The translations under genes and the position numbers were made by a program. DNA of 64,000 bases from Martinezella tropici (lineage in GTDB: Bacteria > Pseudomonadota > Alphaproteobacteria > Rhizobiales > Rhizobiaceae). Positions 19,513 to 28,812 of the stretch are shown here, piece after piece (position 1 is the first letter of the stretch; every line of letters begins with the position of its first letter). The stretch lies in contig JUHI01000012.1 of the NCBI GenBank assembly GCA_000799755.1, positions 62,001 through 126,000 of the forward strand, given 5' to 3'. The notes beneath the pieces were generated by a model. That model was not told the DNA's origin. It worked only from the letters and a program-made list of their open reading frames with translations, and did not search any database.

Positions 19513-20388
19513 TCAGGCGGTCCTTTCGCTTGCGGGCGGTCTGCGCCCGATGACCCGGTTGTCGAGAAGCCGGGTGGTGCCGATGCGGACGAACAATGCA
19601 ATGAGGATCGGTTGCCCCTGCAATGTCTTCAACGGCTCGAGTGTGTCGGGATGAAGAACGGCGGCGACCTCAGCGGTTGCCAGCGGTTCCCCTTCCATAA
19701 AGGCATGCAGCGCCGCTTCGAGGGTTGCAGGATCATTTGCGCCGAGATCGTAAAGTCTCTCGGCTTCCGCCAGCGTCTTCGGGACGATAACCGCCGCTGC
19801 GCGCTCCTTCGTCGACAGATAGACGTTGCGTGAGGAAAGCGCCAAGCCATCCGCGTCACGAATGGTCGGCACCGGCACGACGCGAACGGGCTGCGCCAGA
19901 TCCTCGACCATACGGCGGATGATCGCCACCTGCTGGTAGTCCTTTTCGCCGAAATAGGCGCTGTCGGGCTGGACGATGTTGAAGAGCTTGGTGACGACGG
20001 TGGCGACACCGGCGAAATGGCCCGGGCGAACCGCGCCCTCCAGTTCCGCGCCGAGCTTCGGCACATCGACAACGGTTTCCATCGGGCGCGGATACATATC
20101 GGTGACGCTGGGCGCGAAGAGATAATCGACGCCGGCATCGCGTAGCATGGCGCTGTCGCGCTCGAGGTCGCGGGGATACTTGGTCAGGTCTTCATTGGCG
20201 CCGAACTGCAGCGGATTGACGAAGATCGAAGTGACGACGACATCGTTCTCAGCCTTGGCGCGGGAAACCAGCTCCATATGACCGGCATGCAGATAGCCCA
20301 TTGTGGGAACCAGGCCGATTCGTCTTCCGGCCTTGCGATGCTCGCCGAGCCGTTCGCGCAGGGCGGCTATCGTGTTGACGATCTCCAT
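19513..20388 (-). CDS. panC: Pantothenate synthetase PanC
   Basis: PanC joins pantoate and beta-alanine using ATP. The 291-residue product has the nucleotidyltransferase motif in [29 protein letters not shown], the [16 protein letters not shown] segment, and the late [13 protein letters not shown] loop. The ATG at 20388 has GGAGGAG seven bases upstream. panB follows with a single base between stop and start. A panD gene is not in the window. Confidence 0.95.
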   Translation of the reverse strand: MEIVNTIAALRERLGEHRKAGRRIGLVPTMGYLHAGHMELVSRAKAENDVVVTSIFVNPLQFGANEDLTKYPRDLERDSAMLRDAGVDYLFAPSVTDMYPRPMETVVDVPKLGAELEGAVRPGHFAGVATVVTKLFNIVQPDSAYFGEKDYQQVAIIRRMVEDLAQPVRVVPVPTIRDADGLALSSRNVYLSTKERAAAVIVPKTLAEAERLYDLGANDPATLEAALHAFMEGEPLATAEVAAVLHPDTLEPLKTLQGQPILIALFVRIGTTRLLDNRVIGRRPPASERTA

Positions 20389-20601
20389 GGTCGCACTCCT
20401 CCGCAAGCAACGCCACTATTCCGCGCGACTTGCTTCCATCCCTCGAATTGGCGGCGACTTCTAACGTGTGCAGTGCAAAAAAGCAATTCAAGGGCGCTCG
20501 GCTTTGCTGCATGCGCGGAATTCGGCGCTGCTGCGCAATGCAGCCTTTGCGCGTCTACCGGACCTGTTGAGGCTGCGCGATTTCCAGCCATGAATCGCAC
20601 G

Positions 20602-20656
20602 TGTAAAGTATACTTGACATCCATCGTGCGATAGATATATGTAAAGCATACTTTAC
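20602..20656. promoter_or_regulatory. Promoter with two operator copies for the membrane protein/XRE operon
   Basis: Two related palindromes flank the promoter: GTAAAGTATACTTGAC at 20603-20618 (one mismatch between arms) and GTAAAGCATACTTTAC at 20641-20656 (perfect six-base arms). Centres are 38 bases apart. The first supplies the TTGACA -35 (20614-20619), and TATATG at 20636-20641 is a possible -10 touching the second. The second abuts the AGGAGG ribosome site at 20657-20662. The XRE protein of the operon is the likely ligand. Confidence 0.72.
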
Positions 20657-20667
20657 AGGAGGTCGAA

Positions 20668-21048
20668 GTGGCACGATATCGTTATCTGGTGGAACTGGGC
20701 GCCGGTATGGTCGCCTACGGCGTCGTATTGATGATCTCGATCCGGCTCATCAGTCACGGCGCCATCGAAAATCCCGTCTGGAAGACGGTGATATCGCTGG
20801 CGCCGATGCTGCCGGCGCTTTTCGTTGCCGTATCGGTGTTGCGTCAGCTCCGCCGCATCGATGAATTGCAGCGCAAGATTCAGTTGGAGGCATTTTCACT
20901 CGCTTTTGCCGGCACGGCGCTGATTACCTTCAGCTATGGTTTCCTTGAAAATGTCGGCTATCCGAAACTGTCGATGTTCGCCGTCTGGCCATTGATGTCG
21001 GTATTGTGGATTGCCGGCGGCGTCATTAGCCATCGGCGCTATCGATGA
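20668..21048 (+). CDS. Four-helix inner membrane protein of an XRE-paired operon
   Basis: The 126-residue product has about four hydrophobic segments (near residues 8-28, 38-58, 78-95 and 102-120), with the polar word RQLRRIDELQRKIQLEAFSL between the second and third. This is the layout of small membrane proteins that pair with YozG-like XRE regulators. Its function is unknown. Translation begins at a GTG at 20668 with AGGAGG five bases upstream. The stop overlaps the start of the regulator gene by four bases (ATGA). Confidence 0.75.
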   Translation: MARYRYLVELGAGMVAYGVVLMISIRLISHGAIENPVWKTVISLAPMLPALFVAVSVLRQLRRIDELQRKIQLEAFSLAFAGTALITFSYGFLENVGYPKLSMFAVWPLMSVLWIAGGVISHRRYR

Positions 21049-21233
21049 AGAACCGGCTCAAGGTGCTGCGCGTCGCGCGCGGCTGGTCGCAGGGCGATCT
21101 CGCTGCGATGCTCAACGTCTCCCGGCAGACGGTCAATGCGATCGAGAATGAGCGATATGATCCCAGCCTGCCGCTTGCCTTCATCATTGCGAGGGTTTTT
21201 GCCCTGCCGATCGAGCAGATTTTCGAGGAATGA
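21045..21233 (+). CDS. Small XRE-family (YozG-like) transcriptional regulator
   Basis: At 62 residues this is a bare Cro/CI-type helix-turn-helix: NRLKVLRVARGWSQGDLAAMLNVSRQTVNAIENERYDPSLPLAFIIAR, with no ligand domain. It overlaps the membrane protein gene by four bases and is surely cotranslated. The two palindromes in the operon promoter are its likely operators. Because it has no sensor part, the membrane protein may control it; that is inference. Confidence 0.88.
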   Translation: MKNRLKVLRVARGWSQGDLAAMLNVSRQTVNAIENERYDPSLPLAFIIARVFALPIEQIFEE

Positions 21234-21325
21234 AGGGACGTCCGGCTCGCGGATAGGCCGGACACCGGATTGTCCACATCCACTGCCGTAATTGTCCCAG
21301 TGGAGTTAGCGCTTTCCTCAATCTT

Positions 21326-22741
21326 TTGCTGTTAGCTGCCGGCATGGCGAAGATCGTGGCATTGGCTGCATATTTCTATCAGGCGGCGGTGGCCTTCGGG
21401 CTGCTGATCGCTGTTGCGCATCTGCTGGCTCCGGCGGATTATGCGGCCTATTCGCTGTTCATCTCCATCAGCCAGTTCGCGGCGATCTTCTGTTTCGAAT
21501 GGGTCCGTTTTGCCTGCAGCCGGTTCTATCCGGGGCAGGGGCCTGGAAGCGAGGCGCTGGAACGCAAGGCGTTGACCGTCGAATTTGCGGCGTGCTCGGC
21601 GATCTGCCTGATCGCTGCCTCCGCCTCCATCTTCTTTTCGGTCTCCGCGGAGATTGCCGTGCTTGGCGGTCTGGTCGCGATTTTCCAGGGCGGTAGCGAC
21701 CTGCATCTGACCATGCTCCGCTTCCGGCAGGAGTTTCGCGTCTTCTCGCGACTACAGGGCTCGCGTGCCACGATTCTCGCAATCGGCACGCTTGTGGGCG
21801 CTGCCGTCACCCCGAATTTCACATGCACCGTTATCGGCTTGATGGCCGGCTATCTCGCCTATGGCCTGCTTGCCGCATTTCTGACCCGCAACAGTCTGCA
21901 CGAGGCAGCGCCTTTCCAGCCGACGCTGGTGCGCAAGCATTTCGTCTATGGCAGCGTGGCCGCCAGCGCCTCCGTAATCGGCATGCTGACACCGCTGGGA
22001 TTGAAATCCATACTCACAGCCATGCTGGGGGCGGGAGGTGCAGCCGGTGCTCTCCTGGCGCTCGATCTGCTGCAGCGACCTTTCGTGCTGATCGTCTCGG
22101 CCCTGCAGGCCATTCAGTATCCCGATGTCGTCGCGACCTATGATCGCGGCGGGGTGACGCCGGCCTTTGCGAAGCAGCTCGGGCAATATTATTCACTGCT
22201 GACCGGCCTGACGCTGATGACCGCCGCCGGTATTTTCGCGCTGCTGCAACCGGTCGGGCAATTGGTGATCGCAGCCGGCTTGCGCAATGAATTTCTTTCC
22301 GTGGCTCCCTTCGTCATCGGCCTTGCAACCTGCCGGGCGCTGACGGCCAACATGATGCCGACGCCTGCGCATCTGCAGCATCGACTCATGACGATCTTCC
22401 TGCTCGCGGCGCTCGATTGTGTATTGCTGAACGCGGGGACACTGATGGGTGGCTATCTCGGCTCTTTCAGCGATGCCGCCCTCATGGCAGGAGGCATGAT
22501 CGGCGCGATTTGCACCATGGCGATCGGCGTCAGGGTCATGCTGTCCCTCTCATTCGACTTCGTCTGGCCGCCTGTCATCCTATCCGCCATTGGATTGACC
22601 GTTCCGGTGCTGGCGACGGCCGGTTTCGGCTATTCGTTGTGGATATCGGTGGCGGTGGGCGTGGTCGGCGGCGCGCTTTTCTGCCTGCTCGGCCTCTATA
22701 GCTATTTCATCACCATGTTCCGGCCGCAGGCCCGGTCCTGA
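21326..22741 (+). CDS. Polysaccharide flippase-like membrane protein
   Basis: This 471-residue protein has about twelve membrane segments and the layout of the polysaccharide-synthesis transporter family (Wzx-like, MOP superfamily), which flips lipid-linked sugars across the inner membrane. It resembles the family in AVAFGLLIAVAHLLAPADYAAYSLFISISQFAAIF at the start and in the paired-helix pattern throughout. The start is uncertain: no ATG with a ribosome site exists. A TTG at 21326 is used here, an ATG lies at 21344, and codons just upstream (FLNLL) also look like membrane protein. A glycosyltransferase gene converges on it six bases away, which supports a surface-polysaccharide role. Confidence 0.72.
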   Translation: MLLAAGMAKIVALAAYFYQAAVAFGLLIAVAHLLAPADYAAYSLFISISQFAAIFCFEWVRFACSRFYPGQGPGSEALERKALTVEFAACSAICLIAASASIFFSVSAEIAVLGGLVAIFQGGSDLHLTMLRFRQEFRVFSRLQGSRATILAIGTLVGAAVTPNFTCTVIGLMAGYLAYGLLAAFLTRNSLHEAAPFQPTLVRKHFVYGSVAASASVIGMLTPLGLKSILTAMLGAGGAAGALLALDLLQRPFVLIVSALQAIQYPDVVATYDRGGVTPAFAKQLGQYYSLLTGLTLMTAAGIFALLQPVGQLVIAAGLRNEFLSVAPFVIGLATCRALTANMMPTPAHLQHRLMTIFLLAALDCVLLNAGTLMGGYLGSFSDAALMAGGMIGAICTMAIGVRVMLSLSFDFVWPPVILSAIGLTVPVLATAGFGYSLWISVAVGVVGGALFCLLGLYSYFITMFRPQARS

Positions 22742-22747
22742 AATCTC

Positions 22748-23833
22748 TCAAAGATCTTCGAGAATGGACAGCACGCGGTCGGCACTGCCGTCCCAGGAGA
22801 AGCGCGTGACGTTCTCGTGGCCCCGTCGGCGCAGGTCTTGGCGCAGCGCATCATCGGTCGCGATCCTTCGCATCGCGGAAACGAGCTCATCCTGCCGGAA
22901 CGGATCGAAATAGAGCGCGGCGTCGCCCGACGCCTCGCGCACGGCCGGAATATCGGCTGCAAGCACCGGACAGCCCTGCGTCATCGCCTCCAGCGGCGGG
23001 ATGCCGAAACCTTCATAGAGGCTCGGGAAGACGAAGGCCGTGGCGTGACGCTCCAAGGCAGCGATCTCGGCATCGCTGAGGCGGCCGGGGAAAAGCAGCT
23101 TGTCGTTCGACTGCTGGTCATCCGATTTGAAGACGGTCGGCGCGGACCCGCCGACGACCACGAGCTTCTGATCGTCATCCTTCAGCGTCTCGAAGGCGCG
23201 AATGGCGAAGTCGAGGTTCTTGTTCGGCTTCATAGTGCCGACGAGCAGGAAGAAGCCATTCGTCTTCAGGCCGAGCCGCTCGATGACGGCTTCATCTGGT
23301 TCGATGGCTGCGTAGTGATCGACCGCGTTGTAGACGACGTCGATACCGGCTGTAGGCACCCGGAACACGGAAGCAAGCTCGCGCCGCGAAAATTCGGAGA
23401 CGGTGCCGATTTTTGCTGTGCGGGTCAGCACCGTGCCGAGCGCCCCGTGCAGCAGGCGGTAGCTGCGCCTGAAGGATTGCGGATGGCGGAAGATCGTCAC
23501 GTCATGGATGACGACGGCCTGGCGGCGGTGCAGAAGCGGGCCGCTGCCGCCGAAGCCGATGAGCCGGCTGCCGCGCGAATGAGACAGCAGCGACGTCTGC
23601 TCCCAGACATGGCCCGGGCCGGAGCCGAAACTATCGATTTCGATAGCGGAAAGCCTGAGGTCGATCGGTGTGTTGCGCGGAACGGCGAGACGCCAGCGGG
23701 CACCTTTCAATGAGGCGGGCAGGGCACCGGAGGAGATCTTGCGGTCGAGCGCCAGAGTGAGTTCGCGCGCGAAGCGCTGCACACCTGATAAGGGCTGGCC
23801 AAGGAAACGCCCGTTGATGACAATCGACTGCAC
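22748..23833 (-). CDS. Family 4 glycosyltransferase
   Basis: The 361-residue product is a GT-B retaining glycosyltransferase of family 4. SGVQRFARELTLAL is the acceptor-side motif. FFLLVGTMKPNKNLDFAIRAFE opens the nucleotide-sugar domain, and FVFPSLYEGFGIPPLEAM carries the EX7E-type motif. GCPVLAADIPAVREASGDAALYFDP follows. It resembles mannosyltransferases of surface-polysaccharide gene sets. The start is a GTG at 23833. It converges on the flippase-like gene; the two are separated by six bases, and their operators or partners lie outside this pair. Confidence 0.86.
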   Translation of the reverse strand: MQSIVINGRFLGQPLSGVQRFARELTLALDRKISSGALPASLKGARWRLAVPRNTPIDLRLSAIEIDSFGSGPGHVWEQTSLLSHSRGSRLIGFGGSGPLLHRRQAVVIHDVTIFRHPQSFRRSYRLLHGALGTVLTRTAKIGTVSEFSRRELASVFRVPTAGIDVVYNAVDHYAAIEPDEAVIERLGLKTNGFFLLVGTMKPNKNLDFAIRAFETLKDDDQKLVVVGGSAPTVFKSDDQQSNDKLLFPGRLSDAEIAALERHATAFVFPSLYEGFGIPPLEAMTQGCPVLAADIPAVREASGDAALYFDPFRQDELVSAMRRIATDDALRQDLRRRGHENVTRFSWDGSADRVLSILEDL

Positions 23834-23914
23834 GCCAGAGATCCCGATAACTTATTGACGGGACATAGCTTGCACCATTTTGTTTAGGGAAGGTTTACCT
23901 TGGCCCGCGCGATT

Positions 23915-24538
23915 TTAGGCAAGCGCTTCCTTGCTGTCGATGATGGCGACACCATGGGTGCGCATATCGTCGATCGCCGCCAGAACGCCGACCGGATCGA
24001 TGCCGCGACTGGCATCCTCGATGAAGCGGACTGTGACATCGGGCAGCATTTCGACGGCATCAAGCGCCGAGAATTTTACGCAATAGTCCGTGGCCAGTCC
24101 GCAGAGATCGATTTCGGTAACATCCCTGTTGCGCAGATAGGCAGCCAGTCCGGTAAGGGCTGCTTGATCGTTGTCACGAAAGGCGGAATAGCTGTCGACT
24201 GCTGGGTTCTGGCCCTTTTGCTGGATGAAGTCGATTGCGTCCACATGGAGGCCCGGGTGAAATTCGGCGTCTTTGCTGTTCTGGACGCAATGGTCGGGCC
24301 ACATCATTTGCGGCTTGCCAGAAAGCGTACCCATTTCGAACGGTTTCTTGCCGGCATGGGAGGAAGCGAAACTGCCGTGGCCGGCCGGATGCCAGTCCTG
24401 CGACGCGACGATCAGATCGTATTTGCCGCTGTCGATGAGCTGGTTGGCGACGGATACCACCTGATCTCCCTCCGGCACGGGCAGATTTCCGCCGGGGCAG
24501 AAGCCGTTCTGAATGTCGATGAGCAGCAATGCTTTCAT
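23915..24538 (-). CDS. pncA: Nicotinamidase
   Basis: Nicotinamidase turns nicotinamide into nicotinate in the NAD salvage route, and also activates pyrazinamide. The 207-residue product has the catalytic triad D8, K108 and C153 (LLLIDIQNGF, QQKGQN, GLATDYCVKFSALDA). The metal ligands D48, H50 and H83 lie in QDWHPAGHGSF and WPDHCVQ. The ATG at 24538 has AAGGAAGG upstream. It is followed on the same strand by nothing close, and it lies upstream of the glycosyltransferase by about 80 bases. The gluP stop is about 110 bases beyond its start. Confidence 0.94.
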   Translation of the reverse strand: MKALLLIDIQNGFCPGGNLPVPEGDQVVSVANQLIDSGKYDLIVASQDWHPAGHGSFASSHAGKKPFEMGTLSGKPQMMWPDHCVQNSKDAEFHPGLHVDAIDFIQQKGQNPAVDSYSAFRDNDQAALTGLAAYLRNRDVTEIDLCGLATDYCVKFSALDAVEMLPDVTVRFIEDASRGIDPVGVLAAIDDMRTHGVAIIDSKEALA

Positions 24539-24648
24539 GGGGCCTTCCTTCCGTCTTGTTGCGCTGCACGATGCCAAGCAGCGCGGTTCGGATCAAGCCC
24601 TTTGCGCCCCGCCAGTCGATCGGCGAGGCGCAAAGCTTATGTCAGGCC

Positions 24649-25932
24649 TCAAGCAGGCTTGTGGCCCTTGAGCCCGTAGAAGGCGATGTAGAGGTAGCAG
24701 ATGATCGGCATCAGGAAGGCGAGATGGATGCCGATCGTATCGGCAAGGCCGCCCTGAATGACCGGCAGAATCGCGCCACCGACGATGGCAAGGCACAGAA
24801 TGCCCGAGCCCTGGCTCGTATATTTGCCGAGGCCGTGCAGCGCCAGGCTGAAGATCGTCGGGAACATGATGGAGTTGAACAGGCCGATCGCCAGCACCGA
24901 CCACATGGCGACATGACCGGTCGTGAGCACGGTCACCAGCAGAAGAATGATCGCAATAGCGGCATTGAAGGCGAGCGCCTTGCCATCATCGATGTGGCGC
25001 ATGATTGCCGAGCCGACGAAGCGCCCGATCATGGCGCCACCCCAGAAATAGGAGACGTAGTGGGCCGCGTCGGCCTCGGAGAGATGGGCGATATCGGGCT
25101 GGCTCAGGAAGTTGACGAGGAAGCTGCCAACGCTGACTTCGGCGCCGACATAAACGAAAATGCCGACGGCACCGAGCACGAGGTGGCGATATTGCCAGGC
25201 GGAACCGCCGCCGCGCATCGGTTCGACGGTTTCCTCGTCTTCGACTTCAGGAAGCTTGAGGGCTGCGAAGACGGCGGCGAGCACCAGAAAGGCCGCAGCG
25301 AGAAGCAGATAGGGGAACTTGACCGCACCGGCTTCGGCAAGGCGCATGGCGTCGATCTGTTCGGGAGTGGCGTTGGCGGCGGCAACGGTCGCTGCGGACA
25401 GGATCAGCATCGCTCCGAAGTAAGGCGCAATCGTCGTGCCGAGCGAATTGAAGGCCTGCGTCAGGTTCAGGCGGCTGGCGGCGGTATCGGGTGGTCCCAA
25501 TACAGTGACATAGGGATTGGCCGCGACCTGCAGGATCGTGATACCGGTGGCGAGCACGAAAAGAGCGCCTAGGAAAAGGCCATAGACGCGGTAGCTGGCG
25601 GCCGGGATGAATAAGGCACAGCCGATTGCCGCGATCGCCAGGCCGACGACGATGCCCCACTTGTAGGTGATGCGCTTCACCAGCGCTCCGGCTGGCAGCG
25701 ATACGATAAAGTATGCGCCGAAGAAGCAGAGCTGAATAAGCATCGCTTGCGTGTAGTTGAGCTGAAAGACGCTCTTCAGGTGCGGAACGAGAATGTCGTT
25801 CAGGCAGGTGATGAAGCCCCACATGAAAAAGAGTGAGGTGAGTGCGATAAGCGCGAATTGGTAATTGCCCTGGCCATGGTGTGCGGATGCACGGGCGCTG
25901 GTGGGCGCAGAGCTTGTTGCTGAGCCAGCCAC
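24649..25932 (-). CDS. FucP/GluP-family sugar:proton symporter
   Basis: This 427-residue, twelve-helix transporter belongs to the FucP branch of the major facilitator superfamily, which takes up fucose, glucose or galactose with protons. Family marks are [22 protein letters not shown] in helix 1, [13 protein letters not shown] in helix 2, [15 protein letters not shown], and [13 protein letters not shown] chose a GTG at 25932, because GAGGA lies eight bases upstream and the family begins about 25 residues before helix 1. The frame is open for 53 more codons to an ATG at 26091. A palindrome at 26067-26083 lies upstream. No sugar catabolic gene is adjacent. Confidence 0.85.
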   Translation of the reverse strand: MAGSATSSAPTSARASAHHGQGNYQFALIALTSLFFMWGFITCLNDILVPHLKSVFQLNYTQAMLIQLCFFGAYFIVSLPAGALVKRITYKWGIVVGLAIAAIGCALFIPAASYRVYGLFLGALFVLATGITILQVAANPYVTVLGPPDTAASRLNLTQAFNSLGTTIAPYFGAMLILSAATVAAANATPEQIDAMRLAEAGAVKFPYLLLAAAFLVLAAVFAALKLPEVEDEETVEPMRGGGSAWQYRHLVLGAVGIFVYVGAEVSVGSFLVNFLSQPDIAHLSEADAAHYVSYFWGGAMIGRFVGSAIMRHIDDGKALAFNAAIAIILLLVTVLTTGHVAMWSVLAIGLFNSIMFPTIFSLALHGLGKYTSQGSGILCLAIVGGAILPVIQGGLADTIGIHLAFLMPIICYLYIAFYGLKGHKPA

Positions 25933-26066
25933 TTTTTTATCCTCGGTTCTTGTTGCTGCCAGGCTTCGAGATTCGACCCGGGCGAAAGCCCCGAACGGGC
26001 CGAAAGAAAGGATGGCAGCGGCTTGCCGAGATGCCCGCAGGAGGCGCGGAATCCCGAAGCCGCTTA

Positions 26067-26083
26067 AATCGATATAATCGATT
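26067..26083. promoter_or_regulatory. Palindrome upstream of the sugar permease gene
   Basis: AATCGATATAATCGATT is a perfect seven-base inverted repeat around ATA, placed 135 bases before the GTG start of the permease and 120 bases beyond the tetR stop. It is a plausible operator for a sugar-responsive regulator encoded elsewhere, but AT-rich palindromes can also occur by chance. Confidence 0.4.
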
Positions 26084-26202
26084 AGGCTCATATTGGTAGC
26101 TTGCTAGTGATGCGGATTTTGCAATGCTGCAATGCAATCACTTGCAAACATGGAATAGCGGGACACTCTCTCTGACTTTGGATAATGCGCCTGTTGTGAA
26201 TC

Positions 26203-26817
26203 TCAGCCTTGAGTGCCGAGATAGCCGAGCACAGCGCGCTTTACGCGCTGCGCCAGCTGGGCTTTATCCTCATCGCCATGTTCTCCGGCGGCATCGACCA
26301 TTCCCTTGATGATGGCAACCACATCGCGGCTTGCGACATCGATATCGGCCTGCGGCGGCAGGTCCGGTCGCTGGAGCGTTACGCGCGTGAGCTCGAAGAA
26401 ACGCATCTTCACCTGTTCAGTGGCGGTATCGAGCGGCAGGCGCGCTTCTTCGAAATCGAGCAGGCGGGCGAGGGCAGGGCGACGAAGCTGCTGTTCGACG
26501 CAGGGCAGGATGAGCGCCGATAGAGCTTCGCTGGCGGTCGCTTGTTCGGCCGCTCGTTCCGCCTCTTCGACGAGGCGGCTCGTTTCTCGAAAAATCAACG
26601 CTCCGATCAAGGCGTCCTTGCGCGGAAAATATTGATAGAGCGAGCCGACGCTGACGCCGGCCTTCTCCGCGACGGCATTGGTGGAAAAGGCTTCATGGCC
26701 GCGTTCCTCCAAAATACGAGCTGCAGCCTCCACGATCGCTCCGACGGTTGCGAGCGAACGGGCTTGTTTTGGCGCTTTTCTCGGCGCGGGACGGCTCTTC
26801 AGAGGGCTCTCGGACAT
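26203..26817 (-). CDS. TetR-family transcriptional regulator
   Basis: The 204-residue product has the TetR DNA-binding domain at about residues 22-68: ATVGAIVEAAARILEERGHEAFSTNAVAEKAGVSVGSLYQYFPRKDALIGAL. The C-terminal ligand domain has AALVE-type helices that give no hint of the ligand. It is divergent from the short-chain dehydrogenase gene that starts 170 bases away and probably controls it; this follows the usual TetR arrangement and is inference. AGGA stands just before the ATG. Confidence 0.9.
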   Translation of the reverse strand: MSESPLKSRPAPRKAPKQARSLATVGAIVEAAARILEERGHEAFSTNAVAEKAGVSVGSLYQYFPRKDALIGALIFRETSRLVEEAERAAEQATASEALSALILPCVEQQLRRPALARLLDFEEARLPLDTATEQVKMRFFELTRVTLQRPDLPPQADIDVASRDVVAIIKGMVDAAGEHGDEDKAQLAQRVKRAVLGYLGTQG

Positions 26818-26986
26818 GTTCCTGGAATGCGAGTAGTAAAAAGCGAATTATCGCTCATATTACAGGTCAGAGCCCAACGACACAAGCGTTCCAGCGACAT
26901 CCGGGGATTGAGTTCCCCGGCGTGTTCGAGAGCGCCCGCGTGCGCGATGTTTGCCGTTGGGGACGGAAAGGCAAAGGAGAGAATAC

Positions 26987-27724
26987 ATGTCCAGCGAAAT
27001 CAAAACCGCAATCGTCACCGGCGCATCGAAGGGTATCGGGGCTGCCATTGCGAAACAACTGGCCACCGATGGCTTTCAGATCATCGTCAATTACGCATCG
27101 AGTGCCGGAGAGGCTGAGGATGTCGTTGGCGGCATCGAGTTAGCGGGCGGCCGCGCGATTGCCGTCCGTGCGGACGTCGCCGACGCTCTCGCCGTGGCGG
27201 CATTGTTCGATCGTGCCGAAGCCGAATTCGGAAAGGTCGATGTGCTCGTCAACAATGCAGGGATCAGCAAATTCTCGCCCTTGGCTCGGGTAAGCGATGA
27301 GGATTTTCAACAGCAGATCGCCGTCAATCTTACGGGCACCTTCAATGGAATGCGCGAGGGTGCAAGGCGGGTGCGCGACGGCGGCCGCATCATTAACCTG
27401 TCCACCAGCATCATCGGCCATTATTCTCCAGGCAACGGCGTCTATGCGGCGACGAAGGCGGCGGTGGAAGCCATGACGCATACGCTCGCCAAGGAGCTCG
27501 GCCCGCGCAGCGTGACGGTCAATGCGGTGGCACCCGGGCCTATAGCAACGGCGTTGCTTTTTAAGGGGCGCTCTGAGGAACTGATCCAGCGGCTGATCAA
27601 CGACATTCCACTCGGCCGTCTCGGGCTGCCGGAAGAGATCGCTGAGATCGTGTCGTTTCTCGCGAGTGCTCAAAGCGGCTGGATCAACGGCCAGATCATC
27701 CGGGCGAATGGCGGGCGCAATTGA
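26987..27724 (+). CDS. Short-chain dehydrogenase/reductase
   Basis: This 245-residue SDR has the cofactor motif TGASKGIG at residues 11-18, NNAG near residue 90, the catalytic serine in NLSTSI, YAATK (Tyr and Lys), and the closing GWINGQIIRANGGRN. It fits the FabG-like classical group, probably with NADP(H). The substrate is unknown. AAAGGAGAG lies eight bases before the ATG. It stands opposite the tetR gene, which suggests control by that regulator, and it converges on the LysR gene. Confidence 0.9.
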   Translation: MSSEIKTAIVTGASKGIGAAIAKQLATDGFQIIVNYASSAGEAEDVVGGIELAGGRAIAVRADVADALAVAALFDRAEAEFGKVDVLVNNAGISKFSPLARVSDEDFQQQIAVNLTGTFNGMREGARRVRDGGRIINLSTSIIGHYSPGNGVYAATKAAVEAMTHTLAKELGPRSVTVNAVAPGPIATALLFKGRSEELIQRLINDIPLGRLGLPEEIAEIVSFLASAQSGWINGQIIRANGGRN

Positions 27725-27776
27725 GGTTGGCGATGCGTCCTGAAAATCCGAGACAACCTCGGGGCGGTGAAGCGGA

Positions 27777-28706
27777 TTATCCGGTTTGATCGCTGCTTCC
27801 CCGCCCTTCGTCGCCGGCGGGGAAGCGCCTGACATGCTCGATCAGCGCTCGAAGCTTCGGAGCAGTGTTTCGCCGGCTTGGATAATAGAGATAGAAGCCC
27901 GCAAAATAGGGGCTGTATTCTTCCAGAACCGGCAGCAGTTCTCCACGGCCGATAAAGGGGCGAAAGCTCTCCTCCATGCCGAAGGAGATGCCGGCGCCGG
28001 CCACGGCAAGCTTGATCATCAGGCCCATGTCGTTGGTGGTGATGGTCGAAGGCACGGCGACGCTGAATTCCCTGCCCGCGTCAGCGAACTCCCAGCGATA
28101 CGGCGCGGATTTCGGGGAGGGGCGCCAGCCGATGCAGGCGTGGTTCGCAAGCTCCGCCGGGTGCGATGGTGCCCCGAAACGTTCGCGGTAGGACGGGGCG
28201 CAGACGGCCAGCTGCCGCTCGGCGCCGGCGATCGGCACGGCAATCATATCCTGCGCGATGACCTCACCCAGCCGGACGCCCGCATCATAGCCTTCGGCGA
28301 CGATGTCGAATTCATCGTCCGTGACGGTAATATCCAGCTCCACCTCGGAATATTGGTGAACGAAGGCAGCGAGGAGCGGTCCGGCCAGAAAACGTTCGGC
28401 GATTGAGGAGACCGCAAGCCGCAGGCGGCCGCGCGGAAGCTCCGTCAGCGCTTCGGTCTTTTCCAACGCCGTGCGCATTTCCTCGACTGCCGGTGCGACC
28501 CTTTCATAAAGCCGCTCGCCGGCTTCGGTGAGGCTGACGCTGCGTGTTGTGCGCAACACAAGCGCGATCCCGAGGTTTTCTTCCAGGCGACGGATCGTCT
28601 GGCTGACGGCGGAGCGCGTCACTCCGAGCCGTGTCGCCGCAGCCCGGAAGCTTCGCTCTTCCGCAACGAGCGCAAAGACTGCGAGCGCATTTAGATCTGG
28701 CTCCAT
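27777..28706 (-). CDS. LysR-family transcriptional regulator
   Basis: The 309-residue product has the LysR winged helix at its start (LNALAVFALVAEERSFRAAATRLGVTRSAVSQTIRRLEENLG). A periplasmic-binding-like effector domain of the CrgA/PerR group follows, seen in GRLRLAVSSIAERFLAGPLL and DAGVRLGEVIAQDMIAV. The divergent gene is a second short-chain dehydrogenase starting 106 bases away. LysR proteins usually control such a divergent neighbour, so this pair likely forms one regulated unit. Confidence 0.92.
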   Translation of the reverse strand: MEPDLNALAVFALVAEERSFRAAATRLGVTRSAVSQTIRRLEENLGIALVLRTTRSVSLTEAGERLYERVAPAVEEMRTALEKTEALTELPRGRLRLAVSSIAERFLAGPLLAAFVHQYSEVELDITVTDDEFDIVAEGYDAGVRLGEVIAQDMIAVPIAGAERQLAVCAPSYRERFGAPSHPAELANHACIGWRPSPKSAPYRWEFADAGREFSVAVPSTITTNDMGLMIKLAVAGAGISFGMEESFRPFIGRGELLPVLEEYSPYFAGFYLYYPSRRNTAPKLRALIEHVRRFPAGDEGRGSSDQTG

Positions 28707-28812
28707 TGGTTATTTTTTCTTTCCAATCTGGCAAGGAAGTGATGGCTTATCGAAACAATAGCCGATCCGTACAGTCAAGGCCTCACAACATGGACCACGA
28801 AAGGAAGAGGTC

